NCBI GenBank assembly: GCA_017645945.1
Contig: JAGCNL010000055.1
Coordinates: 31,239 to 95,238, forward strand
Direction of reading: 5' to 3'
DNA: 64,000 nucleotides
Source: Salinivirgaceae bacterium
GTDB lineage: Bacteria; Bacteroidota; Bacteroidia; Bacteroidales; SZUA-534
The notes under the pieces are model-generated. The model was not told the origin of the DNA. It did no database searches and saw nothing but the letters and a program-made list of their open reading frames with translations. The position numbers and the translations under genes were made by a program. This document shows positions 37,572 through 45,901 of the stretch, in pieces. Numbering within the stretch: the first letter of the stretch is position 1; each line of letters starts with the position of its first letter.

Positions 37572-38336
37572 CTAATCGCAAAGGCTGAGTGCCTTGTGGA
37601 ATTTTCTATAGAAGAAGAAATCAATCAGTATCATCACCACACCCACAGCAATAGCGGCATAGCCCGAAACGTTCACTGCCACAATGCTAACTGCAAGTGC
37701 GGCGGCTTCAATTATCATCCATTTGCCTAATTTTTTTAAGGCTCCACCATATGCTTTGTGTATTTTGTAACCGACAATAGTTTGAATAACAATAAGTAAC
37801 GTCGTTAGCACGGCGGTTGCGACAATTGCGCCTCCAAATTTTTTTATTACGAAAGTCAGCACGATTGTCAACAAAACGACATTGACTGTTACCGCAAACA
37901 CAACGTGCTCATTGATTTTGTATTTTTTCTGGTTCAAAAGGCAGCAATAGGGCAGCGCCATAGAAAATATGAATGGCAAATAAGTGTAACCTTTGAGAAA
38001 AAGCGCTGCGTTACACAATAACAATGCAGCGCACAAATATATGATTAACAGATTGTAACAATTAGTTTTGTATTCTTTTATCTCCATCATAAGCGCGCAA
38101 AACAGAATGCCGCCAAAACCAAACCGAAGACTACCCGATTCAATTATTTCGGGGTCGTAATTGAAAAGCCCGCCATTTGTGCAGGCAATACCAATCAACT
38201 CCCCGCACACAATCAATGTGAAAAGGAACGCGAATATTGATAACATCAAACTCATAATTGTGGGAACGTACAAGCCGTTTATTTCCGATTCATTGGCGGG
38301 TTGATTGTTGCTATCGTTTTGATTATTATCTGCCAT
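37572..38336 (-). CDS. Polytopic membrane protein of unknown function
   Basis: Protein of 254 residues with a polar Asn/Gln-rich N-terminus (first 22 residues) and about eight hydrophobic segments, for example IMSLMLSIFAFLFTLIVCGE, LLIIYLCAALLLCNAALFL, VVFAVTVNVVLLTIVLTFVI and AALAVSIVAVNVSGYAAIAV. No family motif is recognised. It lies 170 bases upstream of sufB and downstream of the DUF4837 gene on the same strand, and may be a single-gene unit. Confidence 0.7.
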   Translation of the reverse strand: MADNNQNDSNNQPANESEINGLYVPTIMSLMLSIFAFLFTLIVCGELIGIACTNGGLFNYDPEIIESGSLRFGFGGILFCALMMEIKEYKTNCYNLLIIYLCAALLLCNAALFLKGYTYLPFIFSMALPYCCLLNQKKYKINEHVVFAVTVNVVLLTIVLTFVIKKFGGAIVATAVLTTLLIVIQTIVGYKIHKAYGGALKKLGKWMIIEAAALAVSIVAVNVSGYAAIAVGVVMILIDFFFYRKFHKALSLCD

Positions 38337-38393
38337 AGCGCAAGTTTTTTTTCAAAAGTCAGATGGAAGATTTTAAGAGTGTGAACTCAATAA

Positions 38394-39401
38394 TCACTCA
38401 TTCACAAACTGCATTGTGCTCATAATGGCCTCAACTTGGCGCATATAGTTGCGTTTGTCCTTCTTGCCGGCGTAAACGTAGCCGTCAACCGTTACAATTC
38501 GACCGCATTTTGCATCATACTGAGTAAGACTGACGAAGGGGCCGCCCATAAAGTCACCGTGAGTCTCCCAGAGACCGCGCAACTCAGCGGTGTATTGGCC
38601 TCGGCGGTTGAATGATCGGAAGGTAGTCACATCCTCAAATGCGACGGTGGTCATATACGAGCCGTCGGACGGGCCGCCCACAAAACGCTTGCACATCAGG
38701 TCGCGCATCGCCATAAGGCGGTCACGGGTAAGCATCAGCGAGTCAGTGTAATCGTAGTAATAGACGAACAGCCCCTGACTGATTTCGGGTGTCTCGTGCG
38801 AAATCCAAACAAAGTGGCAGGTGTCGCCATTGAGAATGCAGGTGGTGTCCATATCGAATGTGTAACCCTTTGGTATTGTCATTGTTACACCAGTGGCCTT
38901 TGCAAGTTTGTCCATCACTTGACGCTCGGGGAAGGTTGAGTAGTTTTTAATTATGCGGTCCTGTTCGGCTTTGAGCAGAAGTCCGACGATTTTTTCGCGG
39001 TTGTCAGAGAAGAGTTGCTCAAAGGCCTGTGCCGACGGCGCCACAATCTGAATCACTGTCTGCGGTGTGGCCCAAATGTCGGATGCAACTTTTATGCTGG
39101 CCGCGCTGTCGGCGGCAATGCGGCAACTGATAATATTGCGGTGACGCTGGAAAATCTCTGTGAAAGCGCTGTTCGGAATTCGAACCACATCGAACATCGG
39201 CTCGCTCTGCGGTAGTCCTGGCACATCGGCTTTCAATATATTTATAATGGTGTCGGTGGTCGATTTCCAAACCTGGTCCTCGATAACGATAACCACCTCG
39301 CCCGCCTTGCCGGAAATCTGCGGAAGCACCTTCTCGCGAACATTGTTGCAGCCGGCAAAAATCATTGTTGCCAAAGCCGCTAAAATTGTCAAACGTTTCA
39401 T
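38394..39401 (-). CDS. DUF4837-family lipoprotein
   Basis: Protein of 335 residues with lipoprotein signal MKRLTILAALATMIFAGC (Cys18). The mature part (KAGEVVIVIEDQVWKS, LPQSEPMFDVVRIPNSAF, FVWISHETPEISQGLFVYYY) matches the Bacteroidota family DUF4837, whose function is not established. The start is 13 bases after the stop of a small antitoxin-like gene, so the two are probably transcribed together. The short gap is entirely repeat-like (GTTTAGAAGTTTAG words). Confidence 0.85.
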   Translation of the reverse strand: MKRLTILAALATMIFAGCNNVREKVLPQISGKAGEVVIVIEDQVWKSTTDTIINILKADVPGLPQSEPMFDVVRIPNSAFTEIFQRHRNIISCRIAADSAASIKVASDIWATPQTVIQIVAPSAQAFEQLFSDNREKIVGLLLKAEQDRIIKNYSTFPERQVMDKLAKATGVTMTIPKGYTFDMDTTCILNGDTCHFVWISHETPEISQGLFVYYYDYTDSLMLTRDRLMAMRDLMCKRFVGGPSDGSYMTTVAFEDVTTFRSFNRRGQYTAELRGLWETHGDFMGGPFVSLTQYDAKCGRIVTVDGYVYAGKKDKRNYMRQVEAIMSTMQFVNE

Positions 39402-39414
39402 AAAAGTTTAGAGT

Positions 39415-39639
39415 TTAGAAGTTTAGTTGTATATCTTTATCCCATTCGCTACGCATTTGTTTTTGGATTTCAAGTCCATCCCCCAAATGCATTATTCCAT
39501 AAAATTCCCTTAAACCACGATTATTCCCTTTGCCGCAGGTTTTTTGAGCACTCATTAAGTCGCTGATATATTGCGAAATTTCGTCCAAATATTCTTCTGG
39601 AACGGATTTGATTTGTTCGATAACTTCATCGCGGCTCAT
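39415..39639 (-). CDS. Small antitoxin-like protein without a visible toxin
   Basis: A 74-residue protein starting MSRDEVIEQIKSVPEE; the longer frame upstream (18 codons) is probably leader. The N-terminal helical dimerisation-like part and the C-terminal segment GLREFYGIMHLGDGLEIQKQ with a following RSEWD resemble the toxin-binding tails of DUF2281/VapB-type antitoxins. No PIN or other toxin gene follows; the next gene is the DUF4837 lipoprotein. The last residues (QLNF) and the stop lie in a CTAAACTTCTAAAC word, so the original C-terminus may have been replaced. Confidence 0.55.
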   Translation of the reverse strand: MSRDEVIEQIKSVPEEYLDEISQYISDLMSAQKTCGKGNNRGLREFYGIMHLGDGLEIQKQMRSEWDKDIQLNF

Positions 39640-39749
39640 ATCATTAAATATGTTGCAAATATGGCATTTTATCTGACGCCATATCAACCGCAAAATTAGA
39701 GAATTTTAATTTAGGGGAAAACCGCTGTGGTTGTGGCAAACACGGATTT

Positions 39750-39784
39750 AAAAATGAAGGGTTGCCATTTCTGGCAACCCTTCA
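39750..39784 (-). terminator. Intrinsic terminator after the second LRR gene
   Basis: Twelve perfect base pairs (TGAAGGGTTGCC with GGCAACCCTTCA) around a 6-base loop, followed on the minus strand by five T. It lies 30 bases after the LRR gene stop. Confidence 0.92.
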
Positions 39785-39814
39785 TTGAATATTATTAATC
39801 GTTTAATACATTTT

Positions 39815-41620
39815 TCAATTCACAACCACTCGTTTAGCATTGCTGCCAACGCGGACAATATAAACGCCTTGCGCCCGCATCGGAATCTCAACGCGGCTGC
39901 TGTTTGCCGTGGTTTTGGCGACCACACGGCCGTTAATGTCGAACACACTGATTTCGGCATTGGCGGTTTCGACGTTTTCAACCACAATTTTGTTATCGCA
40001 GGCATAGATATTCACTTGATTAACAGCATCTTCGTCAACATCGGTAACAATACTGATAACATTGTGTATAATATCCAAAATGTGATGTACTATAATGCCT
40101 TCGGGTGTTGTGGGCTGCGGTTTGGGGGTGTTTTGAGTGCTGCTGTTGTTGTTTTCGCTGCCTTGGTTTTCTTCTGTGTTGTTATCGTTTACTTGGTTCT
40201 CTTCTTCATTACCTTGATTCTCTTCGCTTTGGTTACCACTATTGCTTTTGTACCCCCAAACAACAGGACGTTCACTGTCTCCATACTCATCTTTGTTCCA
40301 TTTGTCAACCCAACCAAAAGGCTTTGAGCTCGCTTCGCAATAAATAGTCAGATTATCGCATCCTGAAAATGCATATCTGCCAATATTTTTTACGGAATTG
40401 GGAATGGTCACAGATGTTAAATCACTAAAGTCTTTGAATGCATCTTCAGCAATAACCTTGCACTCGTTATTTATCTCGCACGCATTCATATTTTCATTCG
40501 GACCGATTAATACCACGTATGGATTCTCTGCATTTCCCAAATAAAGAGCGTTGCCATATTCATTGTACTGCAAAATTTCTAAAGATAAAAGGTCGTGTTT
40601 TTCATAAGTGTTACCAACACCAACAATTGTACTTGGAATAGTTATTGACTTAATGTTGTTACACGAGGCAAACGCATCTCTTGCAATAACTTTACAGTTG
40701 TCGTTCACAACACATTCTGTTATATCATCAGATTTTGCAGTAAGCAATACCACGTATGGATTTTCACTATTACCCAAATAAATGGCATTGTCAAACTCAT
40801 TGTACTGCAGATTATTAGGCCAATCGAATAATTGACCAACACTTGTAATAGAATTAGGAATGGTTATTGACGTTAGATTTATGCAGCCAGAAAATGCAAA
40901 CTCTTCAATGGATGTAACCGAATTAGGAATGGTTATTGATGTTAGACTTTTACAGCCATAAAATGCTTCACCCTCAATGGATGTAACTGAATTAGGGATA
41001 GTTATTGACACCAAACTGCTGCAACCGCAGAACGCATTATACCCGATGCATTTTACAGAATTAGGTATAATTACCGATTGCAGGCTACTACAACCATAGA
41101 ACACCCAAGCACCAATGCTTGTTATAGTGTTTGGAATAGTCAACTCTGTAATCTCTAATCCATTTATATATAAATGATGAGCAAATCTTAATGGATTAGA
41201 ATCGTAGTCTACAAAATCAATGGAACACAAACTTTCAATACTTGCATATTCAACTTTTTTCAGATTAACACAATTTCTGAATGCTCCACCTCCTATGATT
41301 GTTACTGAATTTGGAATTGTAACTGATGTCAAATCATCGCACCCGTTGAACGCATATCCGTTAATTCCTGTAACAGAATATGTTACGCCATTGTTATTAA
41401 CTATTTTTGGAATGGCCAAACTACCTGATGGTTCAGTGTAACCTTCATAACTGTTGTCCCAATTATTACTGGGGCGCATTATCACCACAGTGGAATCGCT
41501 TGTTATTTTGTAGTACAAAGTTTGTCCGCTACTACATTCTGCGGAAAAATCGAAGTTTTTTTGTGCCCACACTTGTCCTGCGAATATTGTTGCGAACAAG
41601 ATTGCTAATATACGTTTCAT
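39815..41620 (-). CDS. BspA-type leucine-rich-repeat surface protein with T9SS-like tail
   Basis: Protein of 601 residues. The ATG at 41620 gives a signal peptide (MKRILAILFATIFAGQVWAQ); an upstream frame extension of 18 codons lies in the leader. Around ten LRR_5 units follow (LTSITIPNSVTSIE..AFYGCKS) with the same inserted island as in the first LRR protein (YASIESLCSIDFVD, HHLYINGLEITELTIPN). Two larger interruptions contain LYLGNAENPYVVL-type strands. A Glu/Asn-rich linker (NQSEENQGNEEENQVNDNN) leads to a T9SS-type C-terminal domain (ISVFDINGRVVAKTTA...GVYIVRVGSNAKRVVVN). Probably a surface adhesin. A structured RNA leader lies upstream and a strong terminator downstream. Confidence 0.92.
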   Translation of the reverse strand: MKRILAILFATIFAGQVWAQKNFDFSAECSSGQTLYYKITSDSTVVIMRPSNNWDNSYEGYTEPSGSLAIPKIVNNNGVTYSVTGINGYAFNGCDDLTSVTIPNSVTIIGGGAFRNCVNLKKVEYASIESLCSIDFVDYDSNPLRFAHHLYINGLEITELTIPNTITSIGAWVFYGCSSLQSVIIPNSVKCIGYNAFCGCSSLVSITIPNSVTSIEGEAFYGCKSLTSITIPNSVTSIEEFAFSGCINLTSITIPNSITSVGQLFDWPNNLQYNEFDNAIYLGNSENPYVVLLTAKSDDITECVVNDNCKVIARDAFASCNNIKSITIPSTIVGVGNTYEKHDLLSLEILQYNEYGNALYLGNAENPYVVLIGPNENMNACEINNECKVIAEDAFKDFSDLTSVTIPNSVKNIGRYAFSGCDNLTIYCEASSKPFGWVDKWNKDEYGDSERPVVWGYKSNSGNQSEENQGNEEENQVNDNNTEENQGSENNNSSTQNTPKPQPTTPEGIIVHHILDIIHNVISIVTDVDEDAVNQVNIYACDNKIVVENVETANAEISVFDINGRVVAKTTANSSRVEIPMRAQGVYIVRVGSNAKRVVVN

Positions 41621-41689
41621 AGAATGATACACTGCATCCGTGTCGTGCGCAACCTCTGTCCGCCGACTCCCCAATTGCGGTATTTATAA

Positions 41690-41953
41690 AAAGAAAAAAC
41701 GTGGGATTCTGTTACTCGCTCCCACGATTCAAGGCCTTCGCATTGCCCACCACTGTAAGATTGAGCAACGTAAAACCCACGTAAGAGCATTTTGATACAA
41801 GTCAAAATACACCAACGCAGGCGTTTACAGTTGCACTTTCTCTGACAGTGGTTTTTCAAAATTGCGAAGTTTTGAATCGTCAAATGAAAACGTCAGTAAA
41901 CGTCTTTCTATATGTCCGCCGATGCGCTAAAGCTCAAAGGCTTTTCAAATATA
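41690..41953 (-). ncRNA. Structured leader or small RNA upstream of the LRR gene
   Basis: On the minus strand a -7 element TATATTTG (41946-41953) is followed by about 240 nt of strongly folded sequence ending in a U-run (41694-41699). Stems: TTCAAAA/TTTTGAA (41855-41876), ATTTTGA/TCAAAAT (41789-41808), and a long closing stem CGTGGG/CCCACG (41776-41781 with 41700-41705) extended inside by GUUGCUC/GAGUAAC (41763-41769 with 41711-41717). That inner stem needs a G-U pair on the minus strand but would be an A-C mismatch on the plus strand, so the minus strand is the functional one. The terminator-like end lies 70 bases before the LRR start, so it is either a free small RNA or a switch controlling read-through. 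I know no named family for it. Confidence 0.55.
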
Positions 41954-42078
41954 GAAATGAAAATTTGAAATAGGAAAGAAAAATTTATGCACGTAAAAAG
42001 AGATTGTGACGCCAAATAAAAAACTGCCGTTTGCAGAAAAATGTGTATCATTGCACTAAATCAAAGAAAGGGAACAAA

Positions 42079-42375
42079 ATGGAAGCGCCTCTTTTGAATA
42101 AAATCACTCGGTATTTTGCATCGAAACCCGTAAAAAAGGTTTGGTTGTTCGGTTCGTATTCGCGCAACGAAGAGACCGCCGACAGCGACATCGACTTGCT
42201 TGTCAGTTACGACGATTCGGCAAATGTCAGCCTTTTCACCATTGGTGGAATGTATATGGATTTATGCCGCATAACGGGGCGAAATGTCGATTTGATAGAG
42301 GACGGAACACTTGAGCCTTACGCAGTTGAAAGTGTCAATCGGGATAAAAAACTGATTTATGAGAGAACCAATTAG
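42079..42375 (+). CDS. mntA: MntA-type nucleotidyltransferase antitoxin
   Basis: A 98-residue minimal nucleotidyltransferase with the full catalytic motif GSX10DXD: Gly25-Ser26 (LFGSYSRN) and Asp37/Asp39 (DSDIDLLV). In characterised HEPN/MNT pairs the MntA enzyme adds AMP to a tyrosine of the HepT toxin and so inactivates it. The start at 42079 (MEAPLLNKIT) is preferred to an open extension of 16 codons. A TATCATTG at 42046-42053 may be the -7 element. It overlaps hepT by 17 bases. Confidence 0.92.
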   Translation: MEAPLLNKITRYFASKPVKKVWLFGSYSRNEETADSDIDLLVSYDDSANVSLFTIGGMYMDLCRITGRNVDLIEDGTLEPYAVESVNRDKKLIYERTN

Positions 42376-42706
42376 AGACGCGGGAAGGCTGAAGCATATT
42401 GTTGAGTATGCCGAAAACATCGAACGAATGCTCGCAAATGTCACTTTCGAGCAGTTCGAGAAAGATTATGTTCTCTATTTTGCTGTTATGAAGAATGTTG
42501 AGATTGTTGGCGAGGCTGCTTATATGCTGTCGAAAGAGTTCATTGTTTCGCATTCCGAGTTGCCGTGGCAGCAAATTATTGGTATGAGGCACGTGTTGGT
42601 TCACGGCTATGCAACCGTATCGAAGCAAAAGTTGTGGGCAACCGCCAAAAACGATATTCCTCCATTGAAACAGCAAGTGCTTCAATATCTTAAGGAATAC
42701 GAATAA
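42359..42706 (+). CDS. hepT: HepT-type HEPN (DUF86) toxin
   Basis: A 115-residue helical HEPN protein carrying the RNase motif RX4HXY: Arg77, His82 and Tyr84 in GMRHVLVHGY. Known HepT toxins cut RNA as dimers through the Arg/His pair, and Tyr84 is the expected site of AMP addition by MntA. The start codon lies inside the end of mntA, so translation is coupled. All key residues are intact on both sides, so the system is probably functional. Confidence 0.92.
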   Translation: MREPIRDAGRLKHIVEYAENIERMLANVTFEQFEKDYVLYFAVMKNVEIVGEAAYMLSKEFIVSHSELPWQQIIGMRHVLVHGYATVSKQKLWATAKNDIPPLKQQVLQYLKEYE

Positions 42707-42743
42707 CACCTTTGGGGGGCAATTTTCAATCTGGCATTTTTTG

Positions 42744-42771
42744 TGCGGACGCGGCACGCTACGTCCCTACA
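42744..42771. repeat. REP-like imperfect palindrome
   Basis: TGCGGACGCGGCACGC followed by TACGTCCCTACA resembles the palindromes at 1875-1902 and 6136-6165 (GTAGRGACG...CGTCYCTAC). It lies between the convergent hepT and lepA genes. Confidence 0.65.
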
Positions 42772-42792
42772 TTCAATCCTTCAATCCTTCGC

Positions 42793-44580
42793 TCAATCCA
42801 ACTTCAACACCGCCAAAAATGCCTTCTGCGGCACCTCAACGGTTCCAATCTGGCGCATACGTTTCTTGCCTTCCTTCTGTTTTTCAAGCAGTTTGCGCTT
42901 TCGCGAAACGTCGCCGCCGTAGCATTTGGCCGTCACGTCCTTGCGCACCTGGCGCACGGTTTCGCGGGCAATGATTTTGGCGCCAATGGCCGCCTGAATG
43001 GCCACGTCGAACTGCTGGCGCGGAATCAGTTCCTTCAATTTCTCGCACATTTTGCGACCAAGGTCGTAGGCGTGGTCGGCGTGAATGAGCGACGACAGCG
43101 CGTCAACACCCTCGCCGTTGAGCAGAATATCGAGTTTCACCAAATTGGCGCGCCCGTATCCGCTGGGGTGGTAGTCGAACGACGCGTAACCCTTTGATAT
43201 ACTTTTCAGTTTATCGTAAAAATCGAACACAATTTCCGACAGCGGCATATCAAACGTCACCTCAACGCGGTTGCCCGTCACGTAGGTCTGGTTCTTGAGC
43301 ACGCCGCGCTTTTCGATGCAGAGTTTCATTATGTTTCCGATGTAATCGACATTCGAGATAATCTGCGCGTTGATGTACGGCTCCTCAATATAGTCGATGG
43401 TGTTCACCGCTGGCAACCCCGACGGGTTGTGCACCTCAAGTGTCTCGCCTTTTTTGGTGTGGCAGATGAACGAAACGTTTGGCACGGTTGTGATGACGTC
43501 CATATTGAACTCGCGGTCGAGCCGTTCCTGAATGATTTCCATATGAAGCAGACCCAGGAAGCCGCAGCGGAAGCCGAATCCCAGAGCCGCCGACGATTCG
43601 GGTTGGAAAGTCAGCGAAGCGTCGTTCAGTTGCAGTTTCTCGAGCGATGCGCGAAGGTCCTCATACTCGTCGGCCACCACAGGATAGACACCCGCGAACA
43701 CCATTGGCTTCACCTCTTCGAAACCCTCGATGGCGGCGGCGCACGGACGGTCGACGTGAGTGATGGTGTCGCCCACCTTCACCTCGCGCGATGTCTTGAT
43801 GCCCGAGATAATGTAGCCTACGTCGCCCGTTTTCAGCACCTTGCGCGGTTCGCGGTCGAGCCGAAGAACGCCCACCTCGTCGGCGTTATATTGCTTGCCA
43901 GTGTTCACAAACTTCACAAAATCGCCAGTCGCAATCTCGCCGTTCACAATCTTGAAATAGGCGATGATGCCGCGGAACGAGTTGAAGACCGAGTCGAAAA
44001 TCAGTGCCTGAAGTGGCGCCTGCGGGTCACCCTTCGGCGGCGGAATCACCTGCACAATGCGTTCAAGAATCTTGTCCACACCCTCGCCCGTCTTGCCGCT
44101 GGCAGCAAGAATGTCGTCGCGGTCGCAGCCGATAAGGTCCACAATCTGGTCCTTCACATCTTCTGGCATAGCGTTCGGCAGGTCGATTTTATTGATGACG
44201 GGGATTATCTCAAGATTATGCTCAATGGCAAGATAAAGGTTCGAAATGGTCTGAGCCTGAATACCTTGCGTGGCGTCGACAATGAGCAGCGCACCCTCGC
44301 AGGCGGCAATCGAGCGCGAAACCTCGTACGAGAAATCGACGTGCCCTGGGGTGTCAATCAGGTTCAGCACGTATTTCTTGCCCTCGTACATATAATCCAT
44401 TTGGATGGCGTGGCTCTTGATGGTGATGCCGCGCTCGCGTTCAAGGTCCATATCGTCGAGCACCTGGTCCTGCGCCTGCCGCTCGTTGACGGTGCCCGTG
44501 TACTGAAGCAGACGGTCGGCCAGCGTGCTTTTGCCGTGGTCGATGTGCGCTATGATGCAGAAATTGCGGATGTTGTCCAT
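42793..44580 (-). CDS. lepA: Elongation factor 4 (back-translocating GTPase)
   Basis: Protein of 595 residues, the standard length. G-domain motifs: [14 protein letters not shown] (G1), RERGITIKS (G2), [14 protein letters not shown] (G3), NKIDLPNA (G4). The LepA-specific C-terminal region is present ([20 protein letters not shown], then the basic [27 protein letters not shown]). It acts on stalled or wrongly translocated ribosomes. The stop TGA is part of a repeated word (GGATTGA), and no terminator is obvious. Confidence 0.97.
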   Translation of the reverse strand: MDNIRNFCIIAHIDHGKSTLADRLLQYTGTVNERQAQDQVLDDMDLERERGITIKSHAIQMDYMYEGKKYVLNLIDTPGHVDFSYEVSRSIAACEGALLIVDATQGIQAQTISNLYLAIEHNLEIIPVINKIDLPNAMPEDVKDQIVDLIGCDRDDILAASGKTGEGVDKILERIVQVIPPPKGDPQAPLQALIFDSVFNSFRGIIAYFKIVNGEIATGDFVKFVNTGKQYNADEVGVLRLDREPRKVLKTGDVGYIISGIKTSREVKVGDTITHVDRPCAAAIEGFEEVKPMVFAGVYPVVADEYEDLRASLEKLQLNDASLTFQPESSAALGFGFRCGFLGLLHMEIIQERLDREFNMDVITTVPNVSFICHTKKGETLEVHNPSGLPAVNTIDYIEEPYINAQIISNVDYIGNIMKLCIEKRGVLKNQTYVTGNRVEVTFDMPLSEIVFDFYDKLKSISKGYASFDYHPSGYGRANLVKLDILLNGEGVDALSSLIHADHAYDLGRKMCEKLKELIPRQQFDVAIQAAIGAKIIARETVRQVRKDVTAKCYGGDVSRKRKLLEKQKEGKKRMRQIGTVEVPQKAFLAVLKLD

Positions 44581-44722
44581 TTGCGAATTTTTGGGTGCAA
44601 ATATAGAGAAATGATTTTAGACTTCGGACAACAGACAATACCTAATGCCAAGTGCCTGATACCTTTTTGGGTTTTACAAAAAAAATCGCATATTGCGTTG
44701 ATAAACAAAAACAAACGAGGCT

Positions 44723-45745
44723 ATGAAAAAAGCGTTATTCATTGGTGGCACAGGAACCATCAGCACGGCCATTACCAAGCGGCTGTCGGAGTCAGAAGAC
44801 TGGCAATTGTATGTGTTGAACCGCGGCAACCGCAACAATGTGCTTCCGCCGAACGTCAACTCGATTGTGGTGAGCGACGTGAACAACGAAGCCGAAGTGC
44901 CGGCCAAGCTGGCGGGCCTGTCGTTCGACTGCGTGTGCGATTTCATATGCTTCGAACCTGCGCAGATTGAGCGCGACTATCGTCTTTTCAAAGGCAAAAC
45001 GCGGCAGTTTATGGTCATCAGTTCGGCATCGGCCTACCAGAAACCCGCCGCCAACTATATCATAACCGAGAGCACGCCGCTGGCAAACCCCTATTGGGAA
45101 TACTCGCGCAACAAGATAAAGATTGAAGATTTTCTGATGCGCAAATACCGCGAAGAGCAATTCCCGATAACCATTGTCCGCCCAAGCCATACCTACGACG
45201 AACGCGCTGTTCCGCTGGGCGTTCACGGACGCAAAGGCAGCTGGCAGGTCATAAAACGGATGCTCGATGGCAAACCTGTTATCCTTCACGGCGACGGCAC
45301 CTCACTCTGGACCTTCACCCACAACAGCGATTTTGCCAAAGCCTTTGTCGGGCTGATGGGCAACGCTCACGCCATTGGCGATGTGTTCCAAATTACATCC
45401 GACGAGACCGTCACCTGGAACCAAGCCTACCAAACCATTGCCGACTGCCTCGGCGTTGAGTTCAAACCGTATTATGTGGCGTCCGATTTTCTGGCCGCCG
45501 TCAGTGATTACGATTTCACCGGAAGCCTTATCGGCGACAAATCGAACTCTGTGGTGTTCGACAACAGCAAGCTGAAACGCGCCGTTCCCGACTTCTGCGC
45601 CACCGTCCGCTTCGACCAAGGCGTGCGCCAGACCATCGAGTTTGTGCTCACACACCCCGAATATCAAACTGAAGACCAGGAGTTTGACCAATGGTGTGAC
45701 AAGGTGATTGCCGCATTGGAGCAGGCAAAAAAGGCGATTGTCTGA
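44723..45745 (+). CDS. NAD-dependent epimerase/dehydratase-family protein
   Basis: Protein of 340 residues with an N-terminal Rossmann motif (ALFIGGTGTISTAITKRL, a GxxGxxS variant), VISSASAYQKP at the catalytic-Ser strand, and FPITIVRPSHTYDERAVP after the usual Tyr/Lys region (WEYSRNKIKIEDFL contains Tyr-x-x-x-Lys). It resembles the atypical/extended SDR group with CSP41-like and isoflavone-reductase-like members. The substrate cannot be assigned; a sugar nucleotide is plausible. It stands alone between the divergent lepA and a convergent glycosyltransferase gene. Confidence 0.88.
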   Translation: MKKALFIGGTGTISTAITKRLSESEDWQLYVLNRGNRNNVLPPNVNSIVVSDVNNEAEVPAKLAGLSFDCVCDFICFEPAQIERDYRLFKGKTRQFMVISSASAYQKPAANYIITESTPLANPYWEYSRNKIKIEDFLMRKYREEQFPITIVRPSHTYDERAVPLGVHGRKGSWQVIKRMLDGKPVILHGDGTSLWTFTHNSDFAKAFVGLMGNAHAIGDVFQITSDETVTWNQAYQTIADCLGVEFKPYYVASDFLAAVSDYDFTGSLIGDKSNSVVFDNSKLKRAVPDFCATVRFDQGVRQTIEFVLTHPEYQTEDQEFDQWCDKVIAALEQAKKAIV

Positions 45746-45845
45746 AATATTAAACCGGTATAACCGATATCAGTCTGTTAATGTTCACGCTATTTGCAGG
45801 GACATTTAATGGCTTCGCATGGCGTTGGTTTTTATGCACTCCAAT

Positions 45846-45881
45846 AAAAAACCGCAACCGGGAAAATCCTGATTGCGGTTT
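45846..45881 (-). terminator. Intrinsic terminator after the GT117 gene
   Basis: AAACCGCAA and TTGCGGTTT pair over nine bases with a further CAGG/CCCG extension in the loop, followed by T-rich sequence on the minus strand. Confidence 0.85.
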
Positions 45882-45901
45882 CTTATGCTATCGGTCAAAC
45901 C

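Noticed and set aside
41617..41883. Open frame of 88 codons upstream of the LRR gene, minus strand
   Set aside because: It overlaps the LRR start and follows the stems and U-run of the structured RNA; the peptide has no signal or domain. RNA structure explains the sequence better.
43429..44970. A 513-codon open frame opposite lepA
   Set aside because: LepA is complete and conserved on the minus strand. The opposite frame is rich in His/Val/Asn without motifs and runs into the next gene.
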